64,000 bases of DNA, from positions 124,001 to 188,000 of the forward strand of contig NZ_WTCR01000007.1 in the NCBI RefSeq assembly GCF_009795715.1. The letters run 5' to 3'. The position numbers and the translations under genes were made by a program. Every line of letters starts with the position of its first letter. The first letter of the stretch is position 1. Under the pieces are notes generated by a model that made no database searches, was not told where the DNA came from, and saw nothing but the letters and a program-made list of their open reading frames with translations. This document shows, piece by piece, positions 9,229 through 16,686 of the stretch. Source of the DNA: Labilibaculum euxinicum. GTDB taxonomy: Bacteria > Bacteroidota > Bacteroidia > Bacteroidales > Marinifilaceae.

Positions 9229-9960
9229 ATGAGAAAGAGAATAATTGGTTTAGCAATTGCTTTATGTTTCAGTTTTGCTGTTACAGCACAAACCAATGAG
9301 AAAGCAGAGAAAACAGTTGTTGAAAGTGTTTACATTCTGCCAAAAAAAGGAATGGCTGATGAGTTCGAAAAAGCAATTAAAGCTCACAATGAAAAATTTC
9401 ATCCCAAAGGTGATTATGTGGCAGGTTTACGAAAAGTGGAATACGGTAATAAAGCCGGCTGGTATGTTTGGATTATGGGTCCAACAACATATGCTGCTCT
9501 GGATACCCGCCCGGCAAAAGAAAACGGTCATGAAGACGATTGGGATAAAACAGTAGAACCCCTGGTTCAAAAATATGGTCCAATCAATCTTTGGAATTAC
9601 AACCCCAAATTATCTTTTGGAAAAGAAATTTTAATGAATGCCAAGTATTATGAAGCCTGGGCAATCGATCTGAAAAGAGGACAATATTACCGTTTTGAAG
9701 CACTTGCTGAAAAATTAATGAAAACATCGGAGAAATTAGGATTTGCATTTCTAATTTTCAACAACCCATTACATACAAGCGAAAGTGCGGATGTTGGAAT
9801 GATATGGGATTTTAAAAGCTATGCCGATTGGTCTTCGGATAGTGGATTTAAAAAAGAGTTTGAAAAACTATACGGAGAAGGATCATGGCAAAACATGTTC
9901 AATGAATGGATGGATATTACCAATGATTACAATGCTGAATTAAGAACCATCATTAGATAA
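9229..9960 (+). CDS. small secreted protein of unknown function, probable ABM-like fold
   Basis: 243 residues. A signal peptide covers ~1-21 (MRKRIIGLAIALCFSFAV, cleavage after TAQ). The mature protein has two halves of similar size. Each begins with a beta-strand-like segment (VESVYILPKKGMADEFEKAIKAH near 30-50 and YEAWAIDLKRGQYYRFEALAEK near 140-160) followed by an amphipathic helix, and each has a Trp-rich strand (WYVWIMGP and VGMIWDF). This is the look of duplicated dimeric alpha-beta-barrel (antibiotic monooxygenase-like) modules, but I cannot name the family. It is a single gene with a strong terminator at 9979. Confidence 0.6.
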   Translation: MRKRIIGLAIALCFSFAVTAQTNEKAEKTVVESVYILPKKGMADEFEKAIKAHNEKFHPKGDYVAGLRKVEYGNKAGWYVWIMGPTTYAALDTRPAKENGHEDDWDKTVEPLVQKYGPINLWNYNPKLSFGKEILMNAKYYEAWAIDLKRGQYYRFEALAEKLMKTSEKLGFAFLIFNNPLHTSESADVGMIWDFKSYADWSSDSGFKKEFEKLYGEGSWQNMFNEWMDITNDYNAELRTIIR

Positions 9961-9978
9961 ATAAAACTTTAAAACTTA

Positions 9979-10013
9979 AGCGGTTAATTGGAATTCTAAT
10001 TAACTGCTTTTTT
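9979..10013 (+). terminator. intrinsic terminator after the secreted protein gene
   Basis: An 11-bp stem (AGCGGTTAATT / AATTAACTGCT, one G-U pair) with an 8-base loop, followed by seven T. It ends the unit that starts at 9229, and shows that the HAD gene downstream has its own promoter. Confidence 0.85.
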
Positions 10014-10039
10014 TATGCTCAATTTTTTATTTAATTCCC

Positions 10040-10071
10040 TTTGCATACTTAGCCTGAGTTTACAATATTTG
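10040..10071 (+). promoter_or_regulatory. likely promoter of the HAD phosphatase gene
   Basis: TTTG (10040-10043), 20 bp, then AATATTTG (10064-10071), which differs from TAnnTTTG in one conserved base. It lies inside the longest possible reading frame of the HAD gene, and supports the shorter start at 10099. Confidence 0.4.
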
Positions 10072-10098
10072 TACTTCTTAAACTTAATACAGATTGTA

Positions 10099-10749
10099 AT
10101 GATAAAAGGAGTAGTTTTTGACCTTGATGGCACACTGGCCAATTCAATTGAAGACATTGCCGATTCAATGAATATTGTTTTAGCAGAAAAAGGATTTCCA
10201 ACACATGACTATGATACGTACAAAACATTTGTTGGCCGCGGACTGAAAGCTCTGGTTGAAAATGCCCTGCCCGATTCTGTAAATGATGAATCTATATTAG
10301 AAGCATGCTTTAACAGGATGATGATTGTTTATGATGAAAACTGCATTACTAAAACTTGTTTGTATCCAGGTATTGCAGAACTTCTTACAGAACTGCAGAA
10401 AAGAGATATTAAAATTGGCATATTCTCGAACAAAGCCAATGAGTTAACACAGAAAGTAGTAAATGCTTTACTCGCTGACTGGACACTCGAAATGGTAATT
10501 GGTGCAGGTGGTGATATTCCAAGAAAACCAAATCCTAAAGGAGCAATACTTATTAGTACAAAAATGCGCATTGCTCCTGAAGAAATGATGTATGTTGGTG
10601 ATTCAGGCGTTGATATGCAGACGGCAGAAAACTCGGGAATGTACGCAGCAGGCGTTTTGTGGGGTTTCCGCGACATGGAAGAATTACTTGAAAACGGAGC
10701 AAGAATCCTTGTCGAAAACCCAATGGACTTGCTTGATTCATTCAATTAA
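10099..10749 (+). CDS. HAD-superfamily phosphatase, phosphoglycolate phosphatase-like
   Basis: 216 residues from the ATG at 10099. The haloacid dehalogenase motifs are complete: motif I FDLDGTLANS (nucleophile Asp8, acid/base Asp10), motif II IGIFSNKA, motif III Lys in RKPNPKG and motif IV GDSGVDMQTAENSG. A helical cap (~16-85) makes it the Gph/PgmB group, which hydrolyses small phospho-metabolites such as 2-phosphoglycolate. The exact substrate cannot be read. An open frame extends upstream to 10015, but this would overlap the promoter and the terminator T-run, and adds a hydrophobic stretch foreign to the family. The gene is convergent with the metal exporter. Confidence 0.88.
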   Translation: MIKGVVFDLDGTLANSIEDIADSMNIVLAEKGFPTHDYDTYKTFVGRGLKALVENALPDSVNDESILEACFNRMMIVYDENCITKTCLYPGIAELLTELQKRDIKIGIFSNKANELTQKVVNALLADWTLEMVIGAGGDIPRKPNPKGAILISTKMRIAPEEMMYVGDSGVDMQTAENSGMYAAGVLWGFRDMEELLENGARILVENPMDLLDSFN

Positions 10750-10779
10750 AATATTAGACAAAACGGGAAAGAAAATAGA

Positions 10780-11715
10780 CTAATGCGTATGTTTTCTTTC
10801 CTGACTTACAACACTTTCATCTTCGCAAAAACCATTTATTTCCGGCTGAAGTGTAACATGATTAATTTCAAATTCGTCATGAAACATGTGCTCCAATTTA
10901 TGCAGGACCTTACTTACTTCACTCAAATTGATATCTTTTCTAAAACTAATGTGAGCTTCCAGATTAATTTGATTATCATCCAGTTGCCACAGATGCACAT
11001 GATGCATATTTTCAATTTCCTCCAGCTCTTTAACTTTCAGAAGAATTTCGTCCAGATTGAGATGAACAGGAGCAAACTGCATAAGAATACGGATACTTTC
11101 CTTTACCAAGCCCCAACTTGAATAAACCAGATAGAGCGCGATGAATATTGAAAGCACACTATCAACCCACGAAATTTCCCAAAGGTACATTGCCAATCCT
11201 CCCAATACCACTGCAACCGATGATATCATATCCGATAACAAATGCAAATAAGCCGATCGCATATTAATATTGTCCTTAGCATCCTTCTTTACCAATAACA
11301 TGCTAAGTAAATTCAATAGAATTGACAAACCTCCCAGAATCATCACCAATCCTGATTCAATTTCCTGAGGTTCTGAAATCCGCTGGACAGCTTCCTTTAA
11401 AAGGAAAAATGCGATTACAGCTAAAGATATTGAATTAAACAAAGCGGCTAATATCTCAGCCCTTTTATATCCGAATGTTTGTTTTGCAGTTTGTTTACGA
11501 CTCGATAATTTACTTGCAAACCAACTTATGATTAAAGCAAGCACATCACTAAAATTATGCATGGCATCAGACAAAAGAGCCAAACTGCCCGACATAAATC
11601 CGCCTATAACCTGAGCAACAGTAATTCCAATATTCAGTAGAATTGCAATTCCCAAATTTCGCCCTTTTAAATCACCATGATCGTGATGCGCATGTCCATG
11701 ATTCCCTTTTCCCAT
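10780..11715 (-). CDS. cation diffusion facilitator (zinc/cobalt efflux)
   Basis: 311 residues of the CDF family, inner-membrane antiporters that export Zn2+ and similar ions. It has a His-rich N-terminus (HGHAHHDHGD), six hydrophobic segments between ~20 and ~215, the metal-site motifs SDAMHNFSD (TM2) and HLLSDMISS (TM5), and a cytoplasmic C-terminal domain (~215-300) with HHVHLWQLDDNQINLEAHI. A His pair near the end (RKHTH) may also bind metal. It is a CzcD/ZitB-like protein. The gene is convergent with the HAD gene with a 30 bp gap. Confidence 0.92.
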   Translation of the reverse strand: MGKGNHGHAHHDHGDLKGRNLGIAILLNIGITVAQVIGGFMSGSLALLSDAMHNFSDVLALIISWFASKLSSRKQTAKQTFGYKRAEILAALFNSISLAVIAFFLLKEAVQRISEPQEIESGLVMILGGLSILLNLLSMLLVKKDAKDNINMRSAYLHLLSDMISSVAVVLGGLAMYLWEISWVDSVLSIFIALYLVYSSWGLVKESIRILMQFAPVHLNLDEILLKVKELEEIENMHHVHLWQLDDNQINLEAHISFRKDINLSEVSKVLHKLEHMFHDEFEINHVTLQPEINGFCEDESVVSQERKHTH

Positions 11716-11927
11716 ATTAGCCTCATTTAATAAGCCTATAAATATAGCAATGAATTCTTTTTTTTAATCAAACTAATTATAAATTGCAAAATAAATTCTG
11801 TTCCCTTTTCATTTAGAACACAATCGTTTCCATTTTAAATACTACAGACTGCAGGCTTTCTTCAGAAATCCCATTCTTATAGAATAACCAAGCTTTGCGT
11901 CAATTTTTTTATCATTACACATACACA
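11716..11927. other. divergent spacer upstream of the Mo-cofactor operon
   Basis: A/T-rich spacer between the CDF gene (minus) and the Mo-cofactor promoter (plus). No gene is supported here. It must hold the promoter of the CDF gene, which I could not locate. Confidence 0.5.
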
Positions 11928-11957
11928 TTTGTAGATTCATTAATATTTATATCTTTG
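11928..11957 (+). promoter_or_regulatory. promoter of the molybdenum cofactor operon
   Basis: TTTG (11928-11931), 18 bp, TATCTTTG (11950-11957): full match to the Bacteroidota promoter. The predicted transcript start (~11963) falls just before the first paired bases of the riboswitch. Confidence 0.75.
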
Positions 11958-11970
11958 CCGTTGAAATAAA

Positions 11971-12095
11971 GCGATCTCCGAGTTTATAATTTCTAAACCA
12001 CAACAAAACGGAACGAATTATAAACCGATGGGTAAATTGGGAAACGAATTTGCCTCCCGCTGGGCTTAAACCCTAAAATTGGAAAGGAGTGTTTT
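11971..12095 (+). ncRNA. Moco-type riboswitch (molybdenum cofactor RNA motif)
   Basis: The sequence folds as expected for the Moco RNA. A closing stem has CTCC (11976-11979) against GGAG (12086-12089). A long arm pairs GTTTATAATT with AATTATAAAC. A third arm pairs GGTAAATT with AATTTGCC (one G-U) around a GGGAAACG loop. The conserved core CTCCGAG, GGAACG and GCCTCCCGCTGGG is present. Position supports it: it sits between a good promoter and a five-gene Mo-cofactor operon. The Moco class is known to repress such operons when cofactor is plentiful. The presence of the third arm favours the molybdenum rather than the tungsten variant. Boundaries are by eye. Confidence 0.82.
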
Positions 12096-12173
12096 TGTGA
12101 TTTAGTATGATACCGATAGATAAGTAAATGTACTTTGCCTTAGCAATTTACATGCTGTTGAAACTAAGAACAT

Positions 12174-12205
12174 AAACCTCCGATTCTGAATTGAATTGGA
12201 GGTTT
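12174..12205 (+). terminator. riboswitch expression platform hairpin
   Basis: AAACCTCCGATTC pairs with GAATTGGAGGTTT (13 bp, one G-U) around a 6-base loop, followed by a T-rich but interrupted tail. It ends 14 bases before the start codon of the first Mo-cofactor gene, so it may either terminate transcription or block ribosome entry. It is too strong to be a chance feature of the leader. Confidence 0.65.
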
Positions 12206-12219
12206 CTTATATTTAAGAA

Positions 12220-12765
12220 ATGGTAAGTAGTAAAAGGAATATATTATTAATTGCAGGAACCGGCAGAAACGTTGGTAAAACTCTATTTGCATGTCGATTA
12301 ATTGAAAAATTGAAATGTGAAAATGAGTTGGTTTGTATTAAAATATCTCCTCACTTTCATGAATTAAGCAAAGAATTAGAAATCATCAGCGAAACTGATA
12401 ATTTTGTAATTGCAAAAGAAACTAGTAAAACAGGCAGTAAGGATAGCAATCGCTTGTTTCGGGCAGGAAGCAAAAAGGTTTATTACGTGCAGGCTAAAGA
12501 TGATCATCTGACTGAGATACTCTCCTATTTCGAGAAAATACTTTCGGCAGAAACTCCTGTAATTTGTGAATCGGGAGGCTTAAGAGATTTGATTGAACCA
12601 GGTCTGTTTTTAATGATCAACAAAAAAGACAATAAAAATATAAAAACCAGAGCTATTGGTTATGGAAAATTAGCAGATAAATGGATTGAATTTAATGGTG
12701 AAAATTTCAATTTTACTGCAGAGAACATTTCTTTTACCAATAATGAATGGAAAATAAAAGACTAA
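12220..12765 (+). CDS. P-loop NTPase, possibly MobB-like, first gene of the Mo-cofactor operon
   Basis: 181 residues. The N-terminus has a Walker A motif GTGRNVGKT (14-22) after a beta-strand, and an acidic strand VICESGG near 115 in the place of a Walker B-like element. The overall layout is that of the SIMIBI P-loop group, which includes MobB (GTP-binding partner of MobA in molybdopterin guanine dinucleotide synthesis) and dethiobiotin synthetase. No biotin genes are nearby, and the gene is 4 bp ahead of moeA under a Moco riboswitch, so a MobB-like role is the best guess. No signal peptide. The family assignment rests mostly on the P-loop and context. Confidence 0.6.
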   Translation: MVSSKRNILLIAGTGRNVGKTLFACRLIEKLKCENELVCIKISPHFHELSKELEIISETDNFVIAKETSKTGSKDSNRLFRAGSKKVYYVQAKDDHLTEILSYFEKILSAETPVICESGGLRDLIEPGLFLMINKKDNKNIKTRAIGYGKLADKWIEFNGENFNFTAENISFTNNEWKIKD

Positions 12766-12769
12766 CAAT

Positions 12770-13945
12770 ATGATTACGTTTCACGAGGCTTTAAAAACTG
12801 TAAAAAATGCCACTAAAAAGTTAGATACTGAGACTATCAATCTTGCTGATTGTTTGAATCGGGTTCTTGCAGAAGATGTACTTTCAGACATGTCTATTCC
12901 GCCATTTAATAAGTCGGCTATGGATGGATATGCTTGTAAACAATCTGATTTGGCAAACAATCTCGAAGTTTTGGAGATTATTGCAGCCGGGTCTGCTCCA
13001 GGCAAAGCTGTCGGAAACAATCAGTGTTCCAAAATTATGACCGGAGCGATGGTGCCTGAAGGTGCCGACACGGTAATCATGATTGAACACACGGAAGAAA
13101 TTGATGACAATCACATTCGTTTTACGAAAGACAAAACAAAATCGAATATTTGCCTTAAAGGAGAAGATATTTTAGAAAATGATGTCGTACTAAAGAGAGG
13201 AACCCGATTAAAGGCTCAGCACATTTCTGTTTTAGCAAGTGTCGGATGTGCAAATCCTCTTGTTTTCAGACAGCCAAAAGTTGCGACAATTGCAACTGGA
13301 AGCGAATTGGTTGAACCTGATCAAAAACCAGAGATATCTCAAATTCGCAATGTAAACTCATGGCAATTGCAGGCACAACTACAAAAAATGGGCATTCGTG
13401 GCAATAGTCTCGGAATTGTTGCTGATTCGAAAGAAGCTACTAAAGAAGCAATGGTAAAATGTTTGGAAGAAAATGATGTATTGATTATATCGGGTGGTGT
13501 TTCCGTAGGTGACTTCGATTACATTCCTCAAATTCTAAAAGAACTGGGTTTCAATATTTGGTTTCATACGCTTATGGTTAAACCCGGCAAACACACAGTA
13601 TTTGCAACCTGCAAGGAGAAATATGTTTTAGGTTTACCAGGAAATCCGGTTTCCTCATTTGTACAATTTGAATTGCTCGGGAAACCATTACTTTACCGAC
13701 TTATGGGACATGATTATAATGCACCTATGGTACGAATGCCAATAGCTTCAGATTACAAGCGAAAAAGAACCGACAGACTTGAATTTTTACCAGTTCGCTT
13801 TAATGCTGACAATCAGGTTGTACCCATTAGCTATCATGGTTCGGCACACATTAATGCTTTTACTTTAGCCAATGGAATTATGGCAGTTCCAAGGGAGGTT
13901 GATGAATTTACGGAAGGAGAATTTGTTCATGTTAGACAATTATAA
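12770..13945 (+). CDS. moeA: molybdopterin molybdenumtransferase
   Basis: 391 residues, standard MoeA length. It inserts molybdate into adenylated molybdopterin. The N-terminal part (~1-170) has PPFNKSAMDGYA and the MTGAMVPEGADTVIMIE stretch. The MogA-like domain (~175-320) has ATGSEL, ISGGVSVGDFDYIP and LPGNPVSSFV. A C-terminal beta domain (~325-391) follows. It lies 4 bp after the P-loop gene, and its end overlaps the moaA start by 17 bp, which indicates translational coupling. Confidence 0.95.
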   Translation: MITFHEALKTVKNATKKLDTETINLADCLNRVLAEDVLSDMSIPPFNKSAMDGYACKQSDLANNLEVLEIIAAGSAPGKAVGNNQCSKIMTGAMVPEGADTVIMIEHTEEIDDNHIRFTKDKTKSNICLKGEDILENDVVLKRGTRLKAQHISVLASVGCANPLVFRQPKVATIATGSELVEPDQKPEISQIRNVNSWQLQAQLQKMGIRGNSLGIVADSKEATKEAMVKCLEENDVLIISGGVSVGDFDYIPQILKELGFNIWFHTLMVKPGKHTVFATCKEKYVLGLPGNPVSSFVQFELLGKPLLYRLMGHDYNAPMVRMPIASDYKRKRTDRLEFLPVRFNADNQVVPISYHGSAHINAFTLANGIMAVPREVDEFTEGEFVHVRQL

Positions 13946-14729
13946 CAGAAATATAAATTACCTGCGAATTTCGGTAACAGATCGATGCAATCTTCGATGT
14001 ACTTATTGTATGCCCGAAGAGGGCATTGATTTAATGGCTCATGATGAAATATTGAGTTTTGAGCAGATTACCGATTTTGTAAAGGAAGCAGTTGCAACCG
14101 GGATCAATAAAATCAGACTAACCGGTGGCGAACCTTTGGTTAGAAAAGGAATTGTTGATTTGGTGAAATTACTTTCAGATATTCACGGAATTGAGGAGAT
14201 TGCCATGACCACCAATGGCATCTTACTTGATCAATTTGCTGGTCAATTAGCCAAAGCTGGCTTAAGAAGAGTAAACATTAGTTTGGATACGCTTAATCCT
14301 GAAAAATATAAGAAAATAACCCGACTGGGTGATATCAAGGATGTTTTTAAAGGAATAAAAGCAGCTCAAAAAGCTGGATTGCATCCCGTAAAAATAAACT
14401 GCGTTCGCATGCTCGATGCAGATTTGGATGATCTGGAAAATTTACGCCAGTTTTGCAAGAGTAATAATCTGGAATTAAGATTCATAAAACAGATGGATTT
14501 GTCCACTGGAGAATTCTCTGTTGTTGAAGGTGGTGAAGGTGGTAACTGTGTGGAATGCAATCGGATTAGACTTACTGCCAACGGAAAAGTAAAACCCTGT
14601 TTGTTTAATGCCAGCGAATTCGACAGTAAAGAATTAGGCAATAAAGAGGCAATCGATAAATCGATCAACCAAAAACCAAAAGCCGGCACAAAAAATAAAA
14701 ACGGCAGTTTTTATGGTATTGGAGGATAG
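13929..14729 (+). CDS. moaA: GTP 3',8-cyclase, compact form
   Basis: 266 residues from the ATG at 13929 (the longer frame from 13872 adds residues foreign to the family). This radical SAM enzyme turns GTP into the cyclic precursor for pyranopterin. It has the N-terminal cluster CxxxCxxC (Cys20, 24, 27), the SAM motif GGEPL and the C-terminal GTP-side cluster Cys207, Cys210 and Cys224 (CX2CX13C) with CNRIRL. It ends in Gly-Gly, as MoaA must. Typical MoaA has ~320-335 residues. Here ELRFIKQMD runs almost directly into the second cluster, so the segment between them (roughly 50-60 residues) is missing. Both clusters and the key Arg residues (Arg13; Arg212 and Arg214 of CNRIR) are kept, so it is probably active. 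Confidence 0.9.
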   Translation: MLDNYNRNINYLRISVTDRCNLRCTYCMPEEGIDLMAHDEILSFEQITDFVKEAVATGINKIRLTGGEPLVRKGIVDLVKLLSDIHGIEEIAMTTNGILLDQFAGQLAKAGLRRVNISLDTLNPEKYKKITRLGDIKDVFKGIKAAQKAGLHPVKINCVRMLDADLDDLENLRQFCKSNNLELRFIKQMDLSTGEFSVVEGGEGGNCVECNRIRLTANGKVKPCLFNASEFDSKELGNKEAIDKSINQKPKAGTKNKNGSFYGIGG

Positions 14730-14731
14730 AT

Positions 14732-14785
14732 CAGTAAACAGAGAACAGTGAGCAGAGAATTAGTTAGCAGTGATCAGAAAACAAT
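14732..14785 (+). repeat. degenerate heptanucleotide repeat between moaA and moaC
   Basis: CAGTAAA, CAGAGAA, CAGTGAG, CAGAGAA, an 8-base TTAGTTAG, then CAGTGAT and CAGAAAA: seven-base units that all begin CAG, and fill the whole spacer between the two genes. Not coding in any frame that I can support. Confidence 0.6.
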
Positions 14786-14794
14786 ATTTCAGTA

Positions 14795-15253
14795 ATGGGA
14801 GATTTTAGTCATATCGATAAGGATGGGAAAGCCAATATGGTTGATGTGGGTGATAAAATACCTCAAATAAGAGAAGCCAAAGCTATTGGTATTATCCATT
14901 TAGAGGCACGCACCATCGAATTAATTCAAGAAAATGCAATGAAAAAAGGCGATGCTTTGACTATCGCTGAAATTGCAGGTATTCAGGCAGCTAAACGCAC
15001 AAGTGATTTAATTCCTCTCTGTCATACGCTTCAAATTACAAAGGCTGAAGTAAAGTGCAGTATTATTGAAAAGGGCGTTCAGGTAAATACCCGGGTAAAA
15101 TGCATTGGACAAACAGGAGTGGAAATGGAAGCGTTAACCGCTGCCAGCATCGCTCTGCTAACCATTTACGATATGTGTAAAGCTGTTGATAAATCAATGG
15201 TGTTAGGCGAAATTGCGCTTGTAGAAAAAACAAAAACCGATTTGAAGCAATAA
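14795..15253 (+). CDS. moaC: cyclic pyranopterin monophosphate synthase
   Basis: 152 residues, the usual MoaC size. It converts the MoaA product (3',8-cyclo-dihydro-GTP) to cyclic pyranopterin monophosphate. The family motifs are DVGDKIPQIREAKA near the start, GIQAAKRTSDLIPLCHTL (catalytic Lys and His) and GVEMEALTAASIALLTIYDMCKAVDKSM. No signal peptide. It lies 65 bp after moaA (the spacer is the heptamer repeat) and 6 bp before the MOSC-MogA gene. Confidence 0.95.
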   Translation: MGDFSHIDKDGKANMVDVGDKIPQIREAKAIGIIHLEARTIELIQENAMKKGDALTIAEIAGIQAAKRTSDLIPLCHTLQITKAEVKCSIIEKGVQVNTRVKCIGQTGVEMEALTAASIALLTIYDMCKAVDKSMVLGEIALVEKTKTDLKQ

Positions 15254-15259
15254 AACACG

Positions 15260-16207
15260 ATGAGCATGAGCACAAAAGAAGTATCAGTACTATCTGTAAA
15301 TATATCTGAAAAAAAAGGAGTGATCAAAAAGCCTGTTGATTCCATAGAATTGCATTCTCTTGGTGTTGTAAATGATGCACATTCGGGAAACTGGCACCGT
15401 CAGGTTAGCTTGCTGGCCAAAGAAAGTATCGATAAATTTTCGGTACAAGCCAAACGCAATATCAATTTTGGAGAATTTGCCGAGAATATTACCACCGAAG
15501 GACTTTTACTTCATTTGACTGCTCCACTTGATCGTTTCCACATAGGTGACATGATTTTGGAAGTGACTCAGATTGGTAAAAAATGCCATGGAGACAACTG
15601 CAGTATTTTTCGCGAAATAGGAAACTGTGTAATGCCAAAAGAAGGTATTTTTTGCAGAGTTTTAAACGGTGGTAATTTAAAAGCAGGTGATGTTCTTTGC
15701 TATCATCCAAGAGTAATAAAAACCATGGTAATCACTCTTAGCGACAGAGCCAGCCGAGGTGAATATGCTGATAAAAGCGGTCCGTTACTGGAGAAATTAG
15801 CTGAAGAATTCTTCAAATCGAAAAACCGGCATTATCAAATAGAAAAATTCATTATTCCTGATCAAGAATCTGATCTTACCAATTTACTTGAAAAAGCAAA
15901 AGAGGAAGATTTTGATCTTGTATTCACTACAGGTGGAACAGGTATTGGACCAAAAGACATTACTCCTGATGTAGTAAAAAAACACGTCACAAAAGAGATA
16001 ACCGGAATTATGGAATTGATTCGGGTAAAATATGGAATGGAAAAGCCAAATGCATTGGTTAGTCGTGGCATTGCAGGTGTTATGAATAAAACTCTAATTT
16101 ATACCATGCCTGGTAGTCCAAAAGCCGTAAATGAATACTGCTCGGAGATTTTTAAGACGATTGAACACTCACTTTACATGATGAATGAGTTGGATATTCA
16201 TGGCTAA
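15260..16207 (+). CDS. MOSC domain - molybdopterin adenylyltransferase (MogA/MoaB) fusion
   Basis: 315 residues. The N-terminal half (~1-150) is a MOSC domain: GEFAENITTEGL, then IGKKCHGDNCSIF with its Cys residues, a fold that binds sulphur carried on Cys and is found in molybdenum cofactor sulphurases. The C-terminal half (~152-310) is MogA-like: VITLSDRASRGEYADKSGP, TTGGTGIGPKDITPDV and MPGSPKAVNE, which adenylates molybdopterin before MoeA inserts the metal. The fusion is full length on both sides. It is the last gene of the operon. Further Moco genes (moaD, moaE, moeB) are not in the window. Confidence 0.92.
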   Translation: MSMSTKEVSVLSVNISEKKGVIKKPVDSIELHSLGVVNDAHSGNWHRQVSLLAKESIDKFSVQAKRNINFGEFAENITTEGLLLHLTAPLDRFHIGDMILEVTQIGKKCHGDNCSIFREIGNCVMPKEGIFCRVLNGGNLKAGDVLCYHPRVIKTMVITLSDRASRGEYADKSGPLLEKLAEEFFKSKNRHYQIEKFIIPDQESDLTNLLEKAKEEDFDLVFTTGGTGIGPKDITPDVVKKHVTKEITGIMELIRVKYGMEKPNALVSRGIAGVMNKTLIYTMPGSPKAVNEYCSEIFKTIEHSLYMMNELDIHG

Positions 16208-16271
16208 TTAAAATTAATTGAATTGAAGATCAAGCTATTTCAAATAAATTACTCTATGAAGTAAAATAATG

Positions 16272-16303
16272 TTTGGCTGCAAGTATTTTTTATTCTACAT
16301 TTG
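16272..16303 (+). promoter_or_regulatory. promoter of tRNA-Ser
   Basis: TTTG (16272-16275), 20 bp, TACATTTG (16296-16303): full match to the Bacteroidota consensus, about 50 bases upstream of the mature tRNA 5' end. Confidence 0.7.
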
Positions 16304-16353
16304 CACCCGTTATCACAAGAGATAGCAGAGCAATTAAAGCTCAAAAGTATATT

Positions 16354-16441
16354 GGAGAGATGGCAGAGTGGTCGAATGCGGTAGTCTTGAAAACTATTGT
16401 GCGGCAACGTACCGGGGGTTCGAATCCCTCTCTCTCCGCCA
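16354..16441 (+). tRNA. tRNA-Ser(UGA)
   Basis: 88 bases including an encoded CCA. The acceptor stem is GGAGAGA / TCTCTCC (7 of 7 pairs). The anticodon stem GTAGT / ACTAT holds the loop CTTGAAA with anticodon TGA (reads UCA). A long variable arm, as in type II tRNAs, and the T-arm GGGGG-TTCGAAT-CCCTC follow. Discriminator base is G, as for serine. An integrase relict starts 246 bp downstream, so this tRNA was probably an integration site. Confidence 0.97.
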
Positions 16442-16462
16442 TGCAGAAATGCAATAGAAAGA

Positions 16463-16495
16463 AAAGCCTTGTAAACTTAACGTTTACAAGGCTTT
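16463..16495 (+). terminator. terminator after tRNA-Ser
   Basis: Perfect 14-bp inverted repeat AAAGCCTTGTAAAC / GTTTACAAGGCTTT with a 5-base loop, and a pyrimidine-rich tail, 22 bases after the tRNA. It would also work on the other strand. Confidence 0.75.
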
Positions 16496-16686
16496 CTTCA
16501 TTTAGTACCAACGCAAATAAACACCTAAAACAACATTAAAAGGGTGTAGCATTCGGTGTAGATTAGAAAGCTTAATTTTGCTACACCTCGAACAGGTACT
16601 AATGCACTGTAATTCATCATTTTGCTCCCTTCAAAAATCACTCGTTTGCTAGTTTTGACAAATCGTTTTAAAACATTCAAAAACCA

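Noticed and set aside
10015-10098. Upstream extension of the HAD phosphatase frame
   Set aside because: It overlaps the terminator tail and the promoter, codes for a hydrophobic stretch not found in the family, and the family motif DxDGT is at the right distance from the ATG at 10099.
13872-13928. Longer N-terminus for MoaA
   Set aside because: It lies inside moeA in another frame, and the MoaA family motif (LRISVTDRCN) starts at the normal distance from the ATG at 13929.
14732-14785. CRISPR-like array
   Set aside because: Units are 7 bases with no spacers, and there are no cas genes in the window.
16273-16539. Plus-strand frame across tRNA-Ser
   Set aside because: It translates the tRNA promoter, the tRNA and its terminator. 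The structure of the tRNA explains the sequence.
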